The position numbers were made by a program, and so were the translations under genes. From positions 1 to 64,000 of the forward strand of contig NMRA01000138.1 in assembly GCA_002633005.1 (NCBI GenBank): a DNA stretch of 64,000 nt, written 5' to 3'. The notes beneath the pieces are model-generated. The model did no database searches and was not told where the DNA came from. It worked only from the letters and a program-made list of their open reading frames with translations. Within the stretch, counting starts at the first letter, position 1, and the number at the start of each line of letters is the position of its first letter. Shown here in pieces: positions 49,801 through 61,720 of this stretch. This DNA is from Phoronis australis. Taxonomy: Eukaryota > Phoronida > Phoronidae.

Positions 49801-52800
49801 TATGGGGTGTTTCCATGTATTTATGCCCACATATGTCATTAAATTTTGTTCCCTAATTATGAGTGTATTGTACTATTGTCAATGAATTCTTCAAATATCG
49901 GATATGATTATATTGGCCTCTGAAATTTTAGAGTGCTACAAGTTATCAGAAATATTGCATTTGTTGATGCTTTATTTGCTCATTTAAGGAAGGTAGCAAT
50001 TATAATTATGCATTTAGAAATATAGCATTATAGGAACACCTTTTATAATGCTCGATTCTTGCAGATGATGATCTATAGCTTTCATTGCACAAAATTGAAT
50101 GGTAATCTGATGCCTGGAACCAAAGATATTGCACGCTGAATCAACACTATTTTTCATTAAATATATATTTTACAATTTATCTTTGTTTTTAGTTCATACC
50201 ATAATAAAATATTATGTGGAACTTAAGGAACTCTTAAAGTTTAATGCTTTCTGATAGTGACTGTCACATATATAGATGAAATAATTGAAATACACCCTGA
50301 GCGTTGACACTAAAATGTGTATTTTTAACACTGAAATATCGACTAAATGTCCCTTCCAAACATGTAGCATCCATAGATCTCTCTAAACATGTTTAATAAC
50401 TACCAGTTGCTGTTAGCCAGTGTTTTATCTTATGGAATATGCATCTGGACACACATTATTCACACAGGCAATTAATGGCGTTGACAATAAGTATTACCAT
50501 TCATGAGTGTAGTGTCCTAGACATTTTGTAGCATCTGTAGACTTAAACAAAGACACTCCGTAGCAACAATGTTTAACCATGGTCTAAAGTTTGTGTGACT
50601 GTGTGTGTGTGTTTTAGTTATGATAAAATAAATACCTAGACTTTATTAAAGAGTATTGTCTTGTTTGAGATCAAGAAATCTGAGTAAATACTTCTTTTGT
50701 GGTGTCCGTAGATGCCCATACATTTTTATTATCACTTAAATAGTTGATTATTCACACAATATTGGGTTCGGATGCTCAAAACAAGTGTTCACAAACTGTT
50801 CAGGACAGTCAAAGCTACAAATTTATAATGGTGTTGGTATGCCTACATTGTGATTTTGGTGCTCAAAATCACCCTGATCATGGACAAGCCAAAAGTGCAC
50901 TCAAAGTAGTCACACAGTTATAATAAAAATAAAGTTTTGAAATGCACACTGATAATTGCTTTCTTACAATGCTATTTGACAGTTTTTTGTTGAAATTACA
51001 ATTATCGAATTTCGAACTCGGTCTCTCACTTTGCACGCCTCGACTTTAAGTCTTTTAAATCTTTTTATTTCATAAGATTTGCATTCTGGTGTTATATTTC
51101 CTTTTAAGTAGTCATAAAATATGATCCAACAGGTGAATGCTAGGCATCACATTTCCCACACATCCCGCTATTGTACAAAAGGTGTGTCTTCAATGGCTAA
51201 AATGTTCACTCGCTTTCAACGCACAGTCATTGGCGCAAACTTGAGTGTGTGCACTCTCTGAATGTGCTGACGCTCAGCCTGCTGATTGCATTGAACCAAA
51301 TTAGGTTTATCAGTTGTTTTGGATTAGAAACAATCCTTGTATGACCCTAGAACATGACATCCTTCCTAATATACGTATAATCAATCATTCCTTTGTCCAT
51401 TCCAGGCATCTCCTGCAAGTTTTTCAAAATCTCATCACAACTTTTTATCTAAAAATGGTAACTGTCTACAAATCAAGTGATCGACATATGACTGAAAGTC
51501 CAAACTGACAGTCTCCTTCTATCAATTTACTTAGCATATTACGTAATCGGATAATTAAACATTTATTGATTTTCACACTCAGTCAGTATGTTGGTCTTCA
51601 GACTCCAAAAATGCGATAATGGTCCTTGGCTCCGCCTTGATCATTGTCACATTTTTGGGGTCTGAAAACTGGCAACATATTGACCTCAGTGGAAGTCAAT
51701 AACTACTGGTATAACGTAACCTGTATGTGTGCTTCAAACGTCTATTCTGGTGTCCATCTGTATTCTGGTATGATATGTTTAACAATTGTTTTCAATCAAT
51801 TCTCTAGGTATTTCTGATGTGAAAAGTTGAATTTTGATGATGTCAAAACGGAACTCAGTGATAGCCGTGAGGAACTCTCCCTTTGCACGCTTGTGAGAAT
51901 GGCGATGATTGTGAATTGTTTCGAAATCGTTTCCATGTACCGTTTTCTATTTGCATGGATTATGCCAACTACTTTTGTCTTGGATGGCCATTTTTTACAG
52001 TACAGCTGAGAGTTTTGTCATTTATTTTTCAGAAACCTTGACGATTTCCGAGTCAAACTGCAGGTATGGGATACCGCAGGCCAGGAAAGATTCAGATCTA
52101 TGGTAATTAAACATGGTTTCATCACACATTTAGTCATTTAGGCCTCTTCCTCATTCCACAGCTAAACTAAGAATGTCTTTGAAATCTGTGGGTTACAAGA
52201 AGTTCAGGAATTACTAATGTTACCTACGTGACATGACTTTTAGTAAACACTTGTAGAATTTACCATTTCCTGCCCATCCCCCAGGTGCAAGCCAGTAGTA
52301 CCTACTCGGCTATAAGCACACTGTCTTACATTATAATCCAAATCAAACTAACTTCGTACATTCAGCTTAAGTTGCAAGTGTAAAGCTGCCTCTGAAAACT
52401 CTTCTGACAGCGTGCTTTAATTATTGCCATCGCATTGGGCAAAGCATTGTTCATAATATTGACTGTTGGTTTGTGCCTGAATGTCTAAACTCCTACCACA
52501 AAAGGACATATTGCGGTAAAATCTCATCAATTTCTGCCAAAGATAGTTGCCAAAATTGATCTTTTTCATTTTATTATCAATGAATATGTTTTCTGAAAAT
52601 ATTGGTTGGTGGTAGCTAAGGTATAGCTTTTAAAAATTACATAAAATAAAAAAATAAAATTACTCTTATCCACTGTGATGTTCTAAATTGTTAAGATTTC
52701 ACCAAGCATTATTCAAAATTGATGAATGCCATTCAATCTTTGCCAGTACTACGTGTGGAAATGGTTACTGAAATTGCACCATTTTGTGTGCTAAAAAAAT

Positions 52801-55800
52801 AAAAATTATGCGAGCCAATGGAGCGCCAACCGTTGATGGGAGGCAACAATTTTTAGTGTCATTTTTAGATAAATTACCGTGCTGTATCCCATGCAGGATC
52901 ATAATGAGACTCGACAGATGTATTCCTATGAAGCTGATGACTGATGACGATGTGTTTTGAAGTGATTCAACAACCGCTGTTCCCCCTAGTAGCAACTTAA
53001 GCTTTTTATGCGCCCACATATTTATATGTGGACGCATTATACCGTCATCTCCATCCATCCATCCGGGCGGCGTCCGTCCGGCGTCCGCTGCTCTATCTCC
53101 AAAACCCTTTGACATACATTCATGAAATTTGGCACATATGTTCCATTCATGAATGGGACAGCATGAGAGAACTTTCGGACGGATCCGACTACCGGTGTGC
53201 CCCCTAGTGGCAATTTTAGTTTTTTACGGTTACCTTTGTATCTTCAAAAGTCCTGAACGGATTTTCATGAAATTTGGTATGTAGGCACCTATTAGTGAGA
53301 TGACGCTATCCTCTAGTTTTTGGATGGATTCGACGTAGTTTGCGCCACCTAGTGGCCATTTTTACTGTTTTTTGCATCCACCCCTCTATCAACCAAACCG
53401 CTCAAAGGATGATTGCAAAAATTGTCATGTATGTTCTTACTATGAAGTGGACGGCTGACGATGGTTTTCCGACGACTTCAACTACTGTGGCGCCTCTTAG
53501 TGGCAATTTTGTTTTTTTGAGCCTATGGCTGTATCTCCTAAACCGTTTGCAGGACCTTTAGTTAATTTAGCAAGTGTATTTATATGATTTTAACTACGGA
53601 TGACTACTGCTGTGCCCCCTAGTGGCAATTTTAGTTTTTTTACGTTTAACTCAGTATCTTCAAAGGTCCTCAACAGATTTTCATAAAATTTTAAATATAG
53701 GCATCTATTAGTGTGATGACACTATCTTTCTGTTTTTGGATGGAATCAAGGTATTTTGCACCACCTAGTGGCCATTTTTGCTGTTTTCAAATCTTGTTTT
53801 TGGTGTCCACCCCTGTATCAACCAAATCATTTGAAAATTGGCATATGTGTTCTCAGGGTGAAGACGACCTTTGATGATGGTGACTGACTACTGTGGCGCC
53901 TCCTAGTGGTAGTTTTGTTTAGCGCCCATAGTTGTATCTCTTAAACCCACTGCAGGATCTTTACTAAATTTAGTAGTTGTATTTATACAAAGATAACAAC
54001 AGACGACGACTTTCAGGCAGATCCAACGGATACTGTGCCCACTAGTGGCAATTTTATTTTATTCTGCTTTCTTTGTTTCTCTGAAGTTCCTTGACAGATT
54101 TTTATGAAATATGGCATGTTCCTGTTTTGGTGGATTGTATGTTTTTGTGCCATCTAGGCCATTTGTATGATACAAATAAATAAGTAAACCCTAAAAGCAA
54201 ACCATTTGCAATGCATTCGTGGGCGCATTTCAAAGCTCCGCGTTGCTCTTGTTATGTTAGCCTCTGTATCTATCAAACCTTTTACACTCAGTTTGGCAAG
54301 GGTATTCCTAACAACAGTTGGATGGATTTGTGCCTCATTATAACAATTTGTTTTTGTACATTTGCCACTGAATCTTTAGTGTTCCTAGGCGGATTTTCAT
54401 GAATTTTGTATTAGAGAGGCGACACCTTTTCAATTTCAATGGGTTTGATGTATTCTGCGCCATTTAATGGGTATTTTTACTATACTAAAAAACTCCCAAA
54501 GAGGCACACCCTTTGCGGAGTTGTGATGGGCACGTTTCAAGACTATGAGTTGCTGTTATTTTTACCACTAAGCGGTGCGAGCTGCTGCCACTGTAATGAC
54601 TAAACACCAAAAAGTTGGTGTCACCCGAGTGCGTAAGCAGCCACCACAGCTGTAACCAGCCAGCTGGCTGTGTGTGAAGACTGTCGTCAAAATACTGCTA
54701 GGTAGCACTTTGTGTTGAGCTTCGTTAGACCCTGAAATTTCACAAAGCCCGGGTAGTTCTGCTCACCACCTCGCTGTGAAACACCGGAAAATAATTTAGT
54801 TTACTAAAGGAAGACTGTGGTTTTTAATGACTAATTTTGTGTCAGATTGTTTTGGTCACTTTTTACACACATCGGTGCAAAGATGTGTACTTAGTATACA
54901 GCTTTGCACCAAGGCTACCGCAGCTGTAAGGTATGATAATAAAACATCAAAACAGCAAATTTTTGTCAACGGCAAATAGTTACAGTTGATGGAAAATAGT
55001 AAACATTCAACAGATGTCCACAATGAATTATCGCACAAACAATGGTGGCCGTAGGAAATGATTTGGGCTGCGAACATCACTTCTGGATTGAGGCATGCAT
55101 AATTAATTAGATCCCAGGGGAATTTAGTTAACTTCAAAATTTATCTAGGATAACCAGAAAATCCTAATTTAACCAAAAGTTACACTAAAAATTGTTGCCT
55201 TCAGCTTTGGGATTAAAAGTTTCGAATTGTTTGTGAGGTAATTCTTCACTAATTTCACACAAAAAGTATTTGTGAAATTTTCATTTTTCAAAGGCTGTTT
55301 AGCTTGCTGCAAATACTGGAAACTTTATGTTTAAGTTTTTATATCATCTACACAGTAAATATTAAGCTGATGGCCTAATAGCCTAAATGTTGTTAATAGT
55401 TATTTTGTTTAGAAATTATGGTATTGTTTAGTTTTGTTAAGAAATATAAATATAAAATGAATTTCCACTTCACCGCCATATTGTGTGTTTGACAGGCGAA
55501 AGAATTAGAGTAATGTTGACTCCATTTTGGCTTGTAGGCACCAATGTATTATAGAAATTGCAATGCAGCTATATTGATATATGACATTACTTCGAAAGAC
55601 AGCTTTGAGACTATGAAGACATGGGTTACAGGTGAGTTAAATTTTGCATGGGTTACAGGTGAATTAAATCTGGTTTAATATGGGGTTAACTCCAGTTCAT
55701 GGTTTTCTTGATCGACCTGGACCTGTTTGAAATTGTTTGATCATCAAATGAATGAACAGTTTCCATAATTTATGCACCTGTTAGTTGCTAGTAAAAAGAC

Positions 55801-58800
55801 TTGCACATAAGGAGTGTTTTACTCTGTAACCTGATTGCTTGTGAAAAGCTTAGCATTGAATTTTCTTAGAAGTTTTATATAAGCAAATTTGTGTATTATT
55901 AGAGTTGAGCTTCAAGGATATGCAACATTTTATTAATCGGCATTGCTTGCAACATCATGTAATGTTCTAAGATTGGGTAATTGAAACTTTCATTTTGCTG
56001 TACAAATTTAATAGGGCGTTCCCGGATAGAAATCTCCTTTGTCTTGAAGGCAGCAAAACGCGTTGACATTGGCCTCGGTTTAGAAATGTGGTGCTGAAGT
56101 TGTGTCGAAAAATGTCACACTCGCACATAATTTTCATTGTCAACTTTCTGTCATCAGAGATGTGGCCCACACCACAACATTAAAACTTGGCTGGCATTGG
56201 GAGGTTGAGTATAGTTAATGAAGTCGAGAAAAACTTGAAACTATCGAGGCACCAACAAATAACATGAGAAACTTCAATAGCTCAAGAACAAGGCTTGACG
56301 GATTTAGCAGCATTTTAAGTTAATGCAAGAATCGAGTATCGTGTAATCCAGGACTGTCCTATTGGGTTTTGGCACTATTTCACCTACATGAGCGCCATCA
56401 CGAGCAGCCTGAACTTGAGCAGAAATCCTGATGTACAGAGTTTTACAATCCTTGTTCTTAGTGGTGTTGTTGGTAGTTGAAAAATGTTATCTGTTTTTGC
56501 TAGAAACGATATCAATTATTTTTTCATGCAAGTCATGTCCTTTGATGTGACAATCTGTGATGGGATATTTTGTGTTATATTTTTCAGATAAATTTCTTCA
56601 TTTGTTACGAATTCAGTTGACATACATTTTCTTGGTTTTATTTTGATTCTATAATTTTTTCAATGTTGAAACCTATATTAAATGTGTATGCATTGTATGT
56701 TTTTATTGCAGAGTTACGACGCCAGGTTGAAAATGAAGTTGGTATGTTGAATAGAATTGCTTGAAAACTTCTTAAACAACATAACTCCGTGTTACAGTTT
56801 TGAAGTGGGTATAGTCTAGAGAACTTCACATTACGTCTATTCAGTATACAGTCTAATTCTCACCTTACAACAAAAGACAAGATCATCTACTCATGAGTCA
56901 TAATCAGGCTTCAAAAAATTGTAATTCTAAGTACCATTGCCATTTTAGGTTATATGTTTTTGAACCATGAATTTAAGTGCAGCAATGATTAATTCAGCTT
57001 GTTACTTGCTATTTTTTTGACATCATATACGTCTTGATACACTCTTGCAGTTACCGTATCATGTGTTTGTGTAATATCTTAGAATGTTGTTGTACGGTCA
57101 TATGACATGGTTATTGCACGGGACCTGGCAAAAAATGTGGATTAAAGCTGTACAGAGTAAGAATTTCCTCAAGGCTAAAGGCTGAGTGCAAATATTTAAT
57201 TGGCACAGCAACCTCGGCTAGTTACGTTCAGCCATATAAAAACTCGTGGAGTGCAACATATATTTGTGGATAAGACATACTGAGAGCTAGACTAGACTCT
57301 CTATTGATATCGGTGCTGTAATTTGAAATCATGTTCAATGATCTGTAATAATAAACAGCTGTAGTGTTTGACCAAATAACTGAAATCTTACAATAGGTTT
57401 TCAAACAAATCACTGTTAAATATTTTTAAATTCCATGAGGTTGTGCAGACACATAAGTTATAAGAAGATAAGTCACCCACCAGTAACTGATTTTGTCAAG
57501 CAAAGCCTGAAAACAGTCTAATGGAGCTGCTTAAAAGTGTTTTTGTGATGTACCGTATATGTCCGTTTGATTATCGGTGTCACCTAAGCTAAATTCACTG
57601 TAACTACTACAGTCAGAAAAATGGTCACGGTGGAAATTATGGTTAGTAGGACCTCATCAACAACTTGGTGTGTGTAGCTAAATATGTCTTTCTAGAAAAA
57701 ATTAGCAAGAAAAGAAGGTACATTCATAGCACAACAATGGCCAATTTTTCATTGTACATAAATGGTCAAGATGAAATCTCAAAAACATTGTTATGGTTTT
57801 TTTTCTAAATTAGGAAATTTACTGTTTTTCTGAAGAATCATATAAGTCCTATTTTTGATAGCTCTTCAGTCAAAAATGGATAGTTTTGAATACAATCCCT
57901 AACAGAACTTTGGAGAACAGTGCACAAAGCATTTGAAACTCATCTGCCATTTATGTTCCGAAGTTTGCTGAAGTTGTCAGGGATCCTACATAGCTTTTAG
58001 TTTACGTTGTGTCTGAGTAGTCTGTTGGCCTCATCTTTCTCTCTGTGATGTACTCTTGTGTCAAACAAAAAGGTAAGACAGTGTGCCTTGCACATTTGTG
58101 GTGCAAATGACCGCATATTATAATGATTTTCCCGATTCTCCCAAACCTGTGTGCATCGAGTCATACTGGCTTTCTCTTTACTCCACAGTTCTTTGTGTTC
58201 TGGGAAATAAAAAAGATCTGGCAGCGAAACAACGACAGGTGAAGAAAGAAACAGCACTGGAGTACGCCGACTCCATTGGCGCCTTCTTCGACGAGGTGTC
58301 GGCAGCATCAAACGAAGGTAACGGATGCTGCAAAAATGGTAATCCTTGCTTATTTTTGCTCCCTCTTCTGCTCTCTCTCATTCTCAGGCCCATTGCCAAG
58401 TACTCAAGTAATACAAGCATGAAAATTGTGATTAGTTCACCTATCAGTACCACTTCACTCCCATCAGAATACAGGTGGTGGTGACTAAAAAAATAATTGC
58501 AGGTGGTCAGGTTTGTCTATTGTACTGATCACCTGGAACCATAATACCGAGTTGAGAAGCTAGAGACCTGACTCGAGGGTCTAGCAGTGTGTCACAGTGG
58601 GACTCAAACCCACGACTTTTAGTACATTTTGTGAACACATATCCCACTAGGCCACACTGCCTCCTCTGGTGGTGAGTGTCTTAATTCAAAGATATCCTTG
58701 CTAAAGCTCAATTGGATATACTGGCTGTTGGAGCTTAACCAGCATTAGGTCCTACAGCTACGTGCCTGATTGTTGTGAACTTACAGGGAATGAATATGCG

Positions 58801-59896
58801 TGGTCTCTTTACTATAGATAGATTAGTGTTATTGCGGGACAGCCAGAATCTACCCAGCTCTGCTAACCCTTCTTGTGGAAAAAACCCGTTCTCTTACCTC
58901 CAGCCATATGATTGGTATTTTTCCTTTGCGTCCTCCTTTTGCTGACGTCTCGCTTTGCCAAGGACTCCGATGAATGGCCTACCACACAATCAGCAGTAAG
59001 AGTGAGGTGGCTACGATCTATCCGGGAATGTTTGTTCTTGACTTTCGTAAACAATCCAGCCAATTGGAGCACAGCTTGCAATTGTAACATTGATAAGATT
59101 TAGCCTGCTTGTGAGCATTGCAACACAACAACCTCTTAGTATTGGAAGATATAACCAGATTAGCAAGTATTATGAAAACCAGTTAAGAACGGTCTTTAAA
59201 TTAAAAAATTCATCCACAATTAGCATTTTTCTTACAGTGACGAATTCATTATGACCTCACTATTCAAGTAGGTCAGTCTTGTTTTGGTATCTTTCCACAG
59301 ATACAGAAGGCTTGATATGTGTCGTTTATCTAACCAAAACGAAACCAAAATAAAAAATGATGACATTTTTTTTTAATTGTCATGCTCATATACTTTAAAG
59401 ATACGCGACTTCAACTGAGAATTCTGTGCTTATGGCATGATGAATGCATGCATGATTAGATTGAACCAGGAACGATTTTGTTCATTATGGATTATGTATG
59501 ATAATTATAGAAAGATAAGTTTACCCTACTTTTTCCATTTTGCTCTCATGAGCCTCTGTGGTTATGCTAGTTACGATTACTGCATGTTTTGCCATTTAAC
59601 TACAAAATTGTATGTTTTATTTGTTTGTAAGGCTTGAATGTGTGATTGTCACTACCTGTTATCTCTGCTGCTTATGTTTTGAAGGCATAGAAGAGACATT
59701 CCTGCATTTGGCTAGAGGACTTGTTGCTTTATCTGAACAGTCACCTGATTCTGGAATACACATGGTCGAAAGCTACAAGAGCTGGGATATTGACAGTTTT
59801 AATGCTTCAAAAGATACTGTGGACTCTAATTTCCAAGGAAATTTAACTTTATCTGAAAAGCAGGAAAAGAAAAAGGAAGAGTGTTTTCTTTGCTGA
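43876..59896 (+). CDS. Rab family small GTPase (Rab5/21/22-like), seven exons
   Basis: Membrane-traffic GTPase of 224 residues. Exons: 43876-43918, 45701-45797, 52033-52102, 55538-55631, 56712-56741, 58189-58317, 59685-59896; all phases agree and the frame is open to TGA at 59894-59896. G1 is GAQGVGKTS (split over the first intron), effector loop [11 protein letters not shown]3 WDTAGQERF with the catalytic Gln, Rab motif [16 protein letters not shown]4 GNKKDL, and a diverged G5 (VSAAS where Rabs usually have TSAK). The IGASF and APMYYR motifs point to the Rab5/21/22/31 group, but the subfamily is not certain. After the G domain comes a Ser/Glu/Asp-rich tail of about 55 residues ending KKKEECFLC, instead of the usual CC or CXC. 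The ATG at 43876 is chosen because the earlier ATG at 43859 stops at once. Confidence 0.9.
46951..47188 (-). mobile_element. tRNA-derived SINE, copy 2
   Basis: The minus strand starts AGAGGAGGCATTGTGACCTA followed by GTGGGATAAG, with a B-box-like GTGGATTCGAGCCCCAC. It then shares the body with copies 1 and 3 (AACTATATATCAATAAATCA; GGTGATCAGTACAATG) and ends in an A/T-rich tail. Confidence 0.78.
48540..48720 (+). mobile_element. Non-LTR retrotransposon C-terminal (zinc-knuckle) fragment
   Basis: A plus-strand frame reads [20 protein letters not shown], then [11 protein letters not shown], a stop, and [10 protein letters not shown]. This is the CPxCxxxxES...HLxxxCP pattern found after RNase H in Jockey/I-like ORF2 proteins. 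The in-frame stop and missing flanks indicate a dead fragment. It is a different sequence from the element at 22.6 kb. Confidence 0.6.
51582..51684. repeat. Imperfect ~48-bp-arm hairpin
   Basis: The left arm (gtcagtatgttgg...aaaaatgcgataatggtcc) is largely the reverse complement of the right arm (gatcattgtcacatttttgg...caacatattgac), with a short loop near ttggctccgcc and a small gap. It sits in the long second Rab intron. It could be a small MITE or a structured RNA; no miRNA family is recognised. Confidence 0.6.
52840..54560 (+). mobile_element. CTAGTGGC subunit repeat family, young copy inside an older copy
   Basis: Starts with an old subunit (52840-53007), then a fresh left end atgcgcccacatatttatat at 53008, with subunits nearly identical to those at 8.3-10.7 kb (CTAGTGGC cores near 53206, 53347, 53615 and 53763). 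A right end gtgggcgcat lies at 54220-54229 plus the gctccgcgttgctcttgtt tail, and older right-end sequence continues to about 54560. Two right ends suggest nested insertion or tandem copies. It lies in the Rab intron before the exon at 55538. Confidence 0.82.
57650..57990 (+). repeat. Interspersed repeat family X, copy 3
   Basis: Same family and orientation as 19040-19560 and 35620-36070. Shared segments include ggtacattcatagcacaaca, gatgaaatctcaaaaacatt and catctgccatttatgttccg. In the Rab intron before the exon at 58189. Confidence 0.55.
58487..58672 (-). mobile_element. tRNA-derived SINE, copy 3 (shorter body)
   Basis: The minus strand starts AGAGGAGGCAGTGTGGCCTA with an intact A-box-like TGGCCTAGTGG. 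The B-box-like GTGGGTTTGAGTCCCAC follows, then GGTTCCAGGTGATCAGTACA and the tail AATTATTTTTTT. It lacks the segment with ATATATCAATAAA seen in copies 1 and 2, which indicates an internal deletion. In the last Rab intron. Confidence 0.78.
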
Positions 59897-61720
59897 TGTT
59901 TACATACATGTTACCTGCGTCAAGAAGTGAGTGTTGCTCTGCTGGCCATCTACAGATTTGCTTCCTGAGTGGGTTTCATCAAGAAGGAAAAACATTTTGT
60001 TGACTGTGGATTGAATCATTTACAATGATTATATTTGTCTCATATGCTTCAGACATCGAGGAACAAGAAGTTAGAGCCCAAACTTTGCCTACTACATTTT
60101 ACTACCATTGTAACAATTGGCTGTCTTACTTATGATGAATAGACTACTTACCTTACTATGGACCGAATTTCTTAACTAACTTTTAAAATATACCTATAGA
60201 ACTCTATTTCTTGAAAATCCTTGATTATCACAGAATCTTATGTGCACGAAAGCAGTCTTCAGATGTTCATAATTACATGATAGCATTTTTTCTAAAAAAA
60301 CTCGCCTTTTTTGTAGCAAATATGATTTTTGTACTAATTCTGTTTCATTATTCTATTAGCATTAAAAGCATGCCTGGGATGTTCTTTTAAGGTCTTTCAG
60401 TCAGAGAGCTTAGCTATCAAAATTGAAAACATAATTCAGTGTCTTCAGGAATATTGATGCCACCATTTTTGACACCTAAGCTCTTGCTATTGTTTCTAAT
60501 GAAATAAAGGAACAGAATTTGCAAATTTGATGCAGAAAATTCATGTGTGTGAAATTGCAGCAGTCTCTTTGAAAAGTCACAATTTTTTTAGAAAAAACGT
60601 AGTTACATGATAACAATCCTTTGGGCATTATTTTTGTGCACATAATAAAGATTCCATGATCCAGCAATAGTTTTAAAAAGTTTTATGGTCTACAACGTAT
60701 ATTTAAAAAGTTTTTAAGAAATTTGATCCTTGTAAACGAACATTGCCTATTATCTTAATCTAGTCCTTGCCAAAATGTACTTGTCCAGGATTACTCACAG
60801 TAAAGCTTTAAGAAATCAATTATTGTAACTGTCAAGTGAGCTTTATTATAATAACTCAATGTGCAGTATTATTGTTAGTAGAACTGTTCCATAACATTGT
60901 TTATTTAGGCTTCTGTAAGGAAGTTAGATGTGTGAGAGTTGTTGGTGGTCCGGGACCCATAAAACAATGCAAATTATTAATTGCAACTTTTTAGTTGACT
61001 TTTGTGCAGTCAGCAGTTTTGCAGCATATGCTATGCTCAGTACCTGTTGTCTTTCAAGATTGGTGTAGTGTCGTGGTATAACCTCTTTTGAAAAAGTGTC
61101 GCGTTAATGTGGACAAACGAGGACCGATCTCAAGGGCCACGCTTTCTTCAGGTGCACATAACTTGACATGCTCCAGGGATCAGTCCACATTTGTTTCATT
61201 ATGCAACTACTGTTGCTTCTTTCCTGTTATTTCTTCATCTGTTGGATCGCTATGTGTCTTTCTGGTTTGTTACTTCTGGTTTGTTATTTCTCATTGCCTG
61301 TTTGCTATAAAAGTGCTGCATCTAGTTGGACAAATTGTGAAGAGTGACATATGTTGTCTGAGCTGCTTTAAAGGTGGTGTTCACAAGATTCAAACATCAC
61401 TTAATAAAGAAAAGGGATTTTCTGTATTTCAGCCAATTACAAGAAGGATTTTGGTGGATGTATAATTTGATTACTGGACTGTAGTTTAGCATGTAATCCA
61501 ATTTCTAAAATTAAGTTGTATTTGTGGTGCAAAGCTTTAACAAGTCTTGTTTACACTTAAAACACGTCACTACTTTACTGGATTTTTTCACAGTGTGACA
61601 AACATTGATATGGGAATTAATCCAAATTAAGGTAAATTAATTAAGAGAAGGAACATTTGTTTATTTTTGTTATTATTATTCTTTCATAAGTGATGTAAAG
61701 AACACAGGTATGTTCCGTTC
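59897..61720 (+). other. Rab 3' UTR and downstream sequence
   Basis: AT-rich sequence after the TGA. AATAAA hexamers at 60644-60649 and 61403-61408 are candidate poly(A) signals, and I cannot tell which is used. The open frame at about 61088-61465 starts without ATG and shows no domain. Confidence 0.5.

Larger units (their letters stand above)
45798..52032 (+). other. Long second intron of the Rab gene (6.2 kb)
   Basis: Between the G1/effector exon (donor gtaagt) and the G3 exon (acceptor ttttcag). It contains the SINE at 46951-47188, a retrotransposon fragment at about 48540-48720 and a hairpin at 51582-51684. No additional exon is needed, because the phases on either side join (GT|A). Confidence 0.8.

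Noticed and set aside
58560-58672. tRNA gene on the minus strand
   Set aside because: Only A- and B-box-like segments are present. The acceptor and anticodon stems do not form, and the body matches the SINE copies at 14.9 and 47.0 kb.
61088-61465. 125-codon ORF downstream of the Rab gene as a membrane protein
   Set aside because: No ATG at its start, Cys/Phe-rich translation typical of AT-rich non-coding DNA, and it overlaps the probable Rab 3' UTR.
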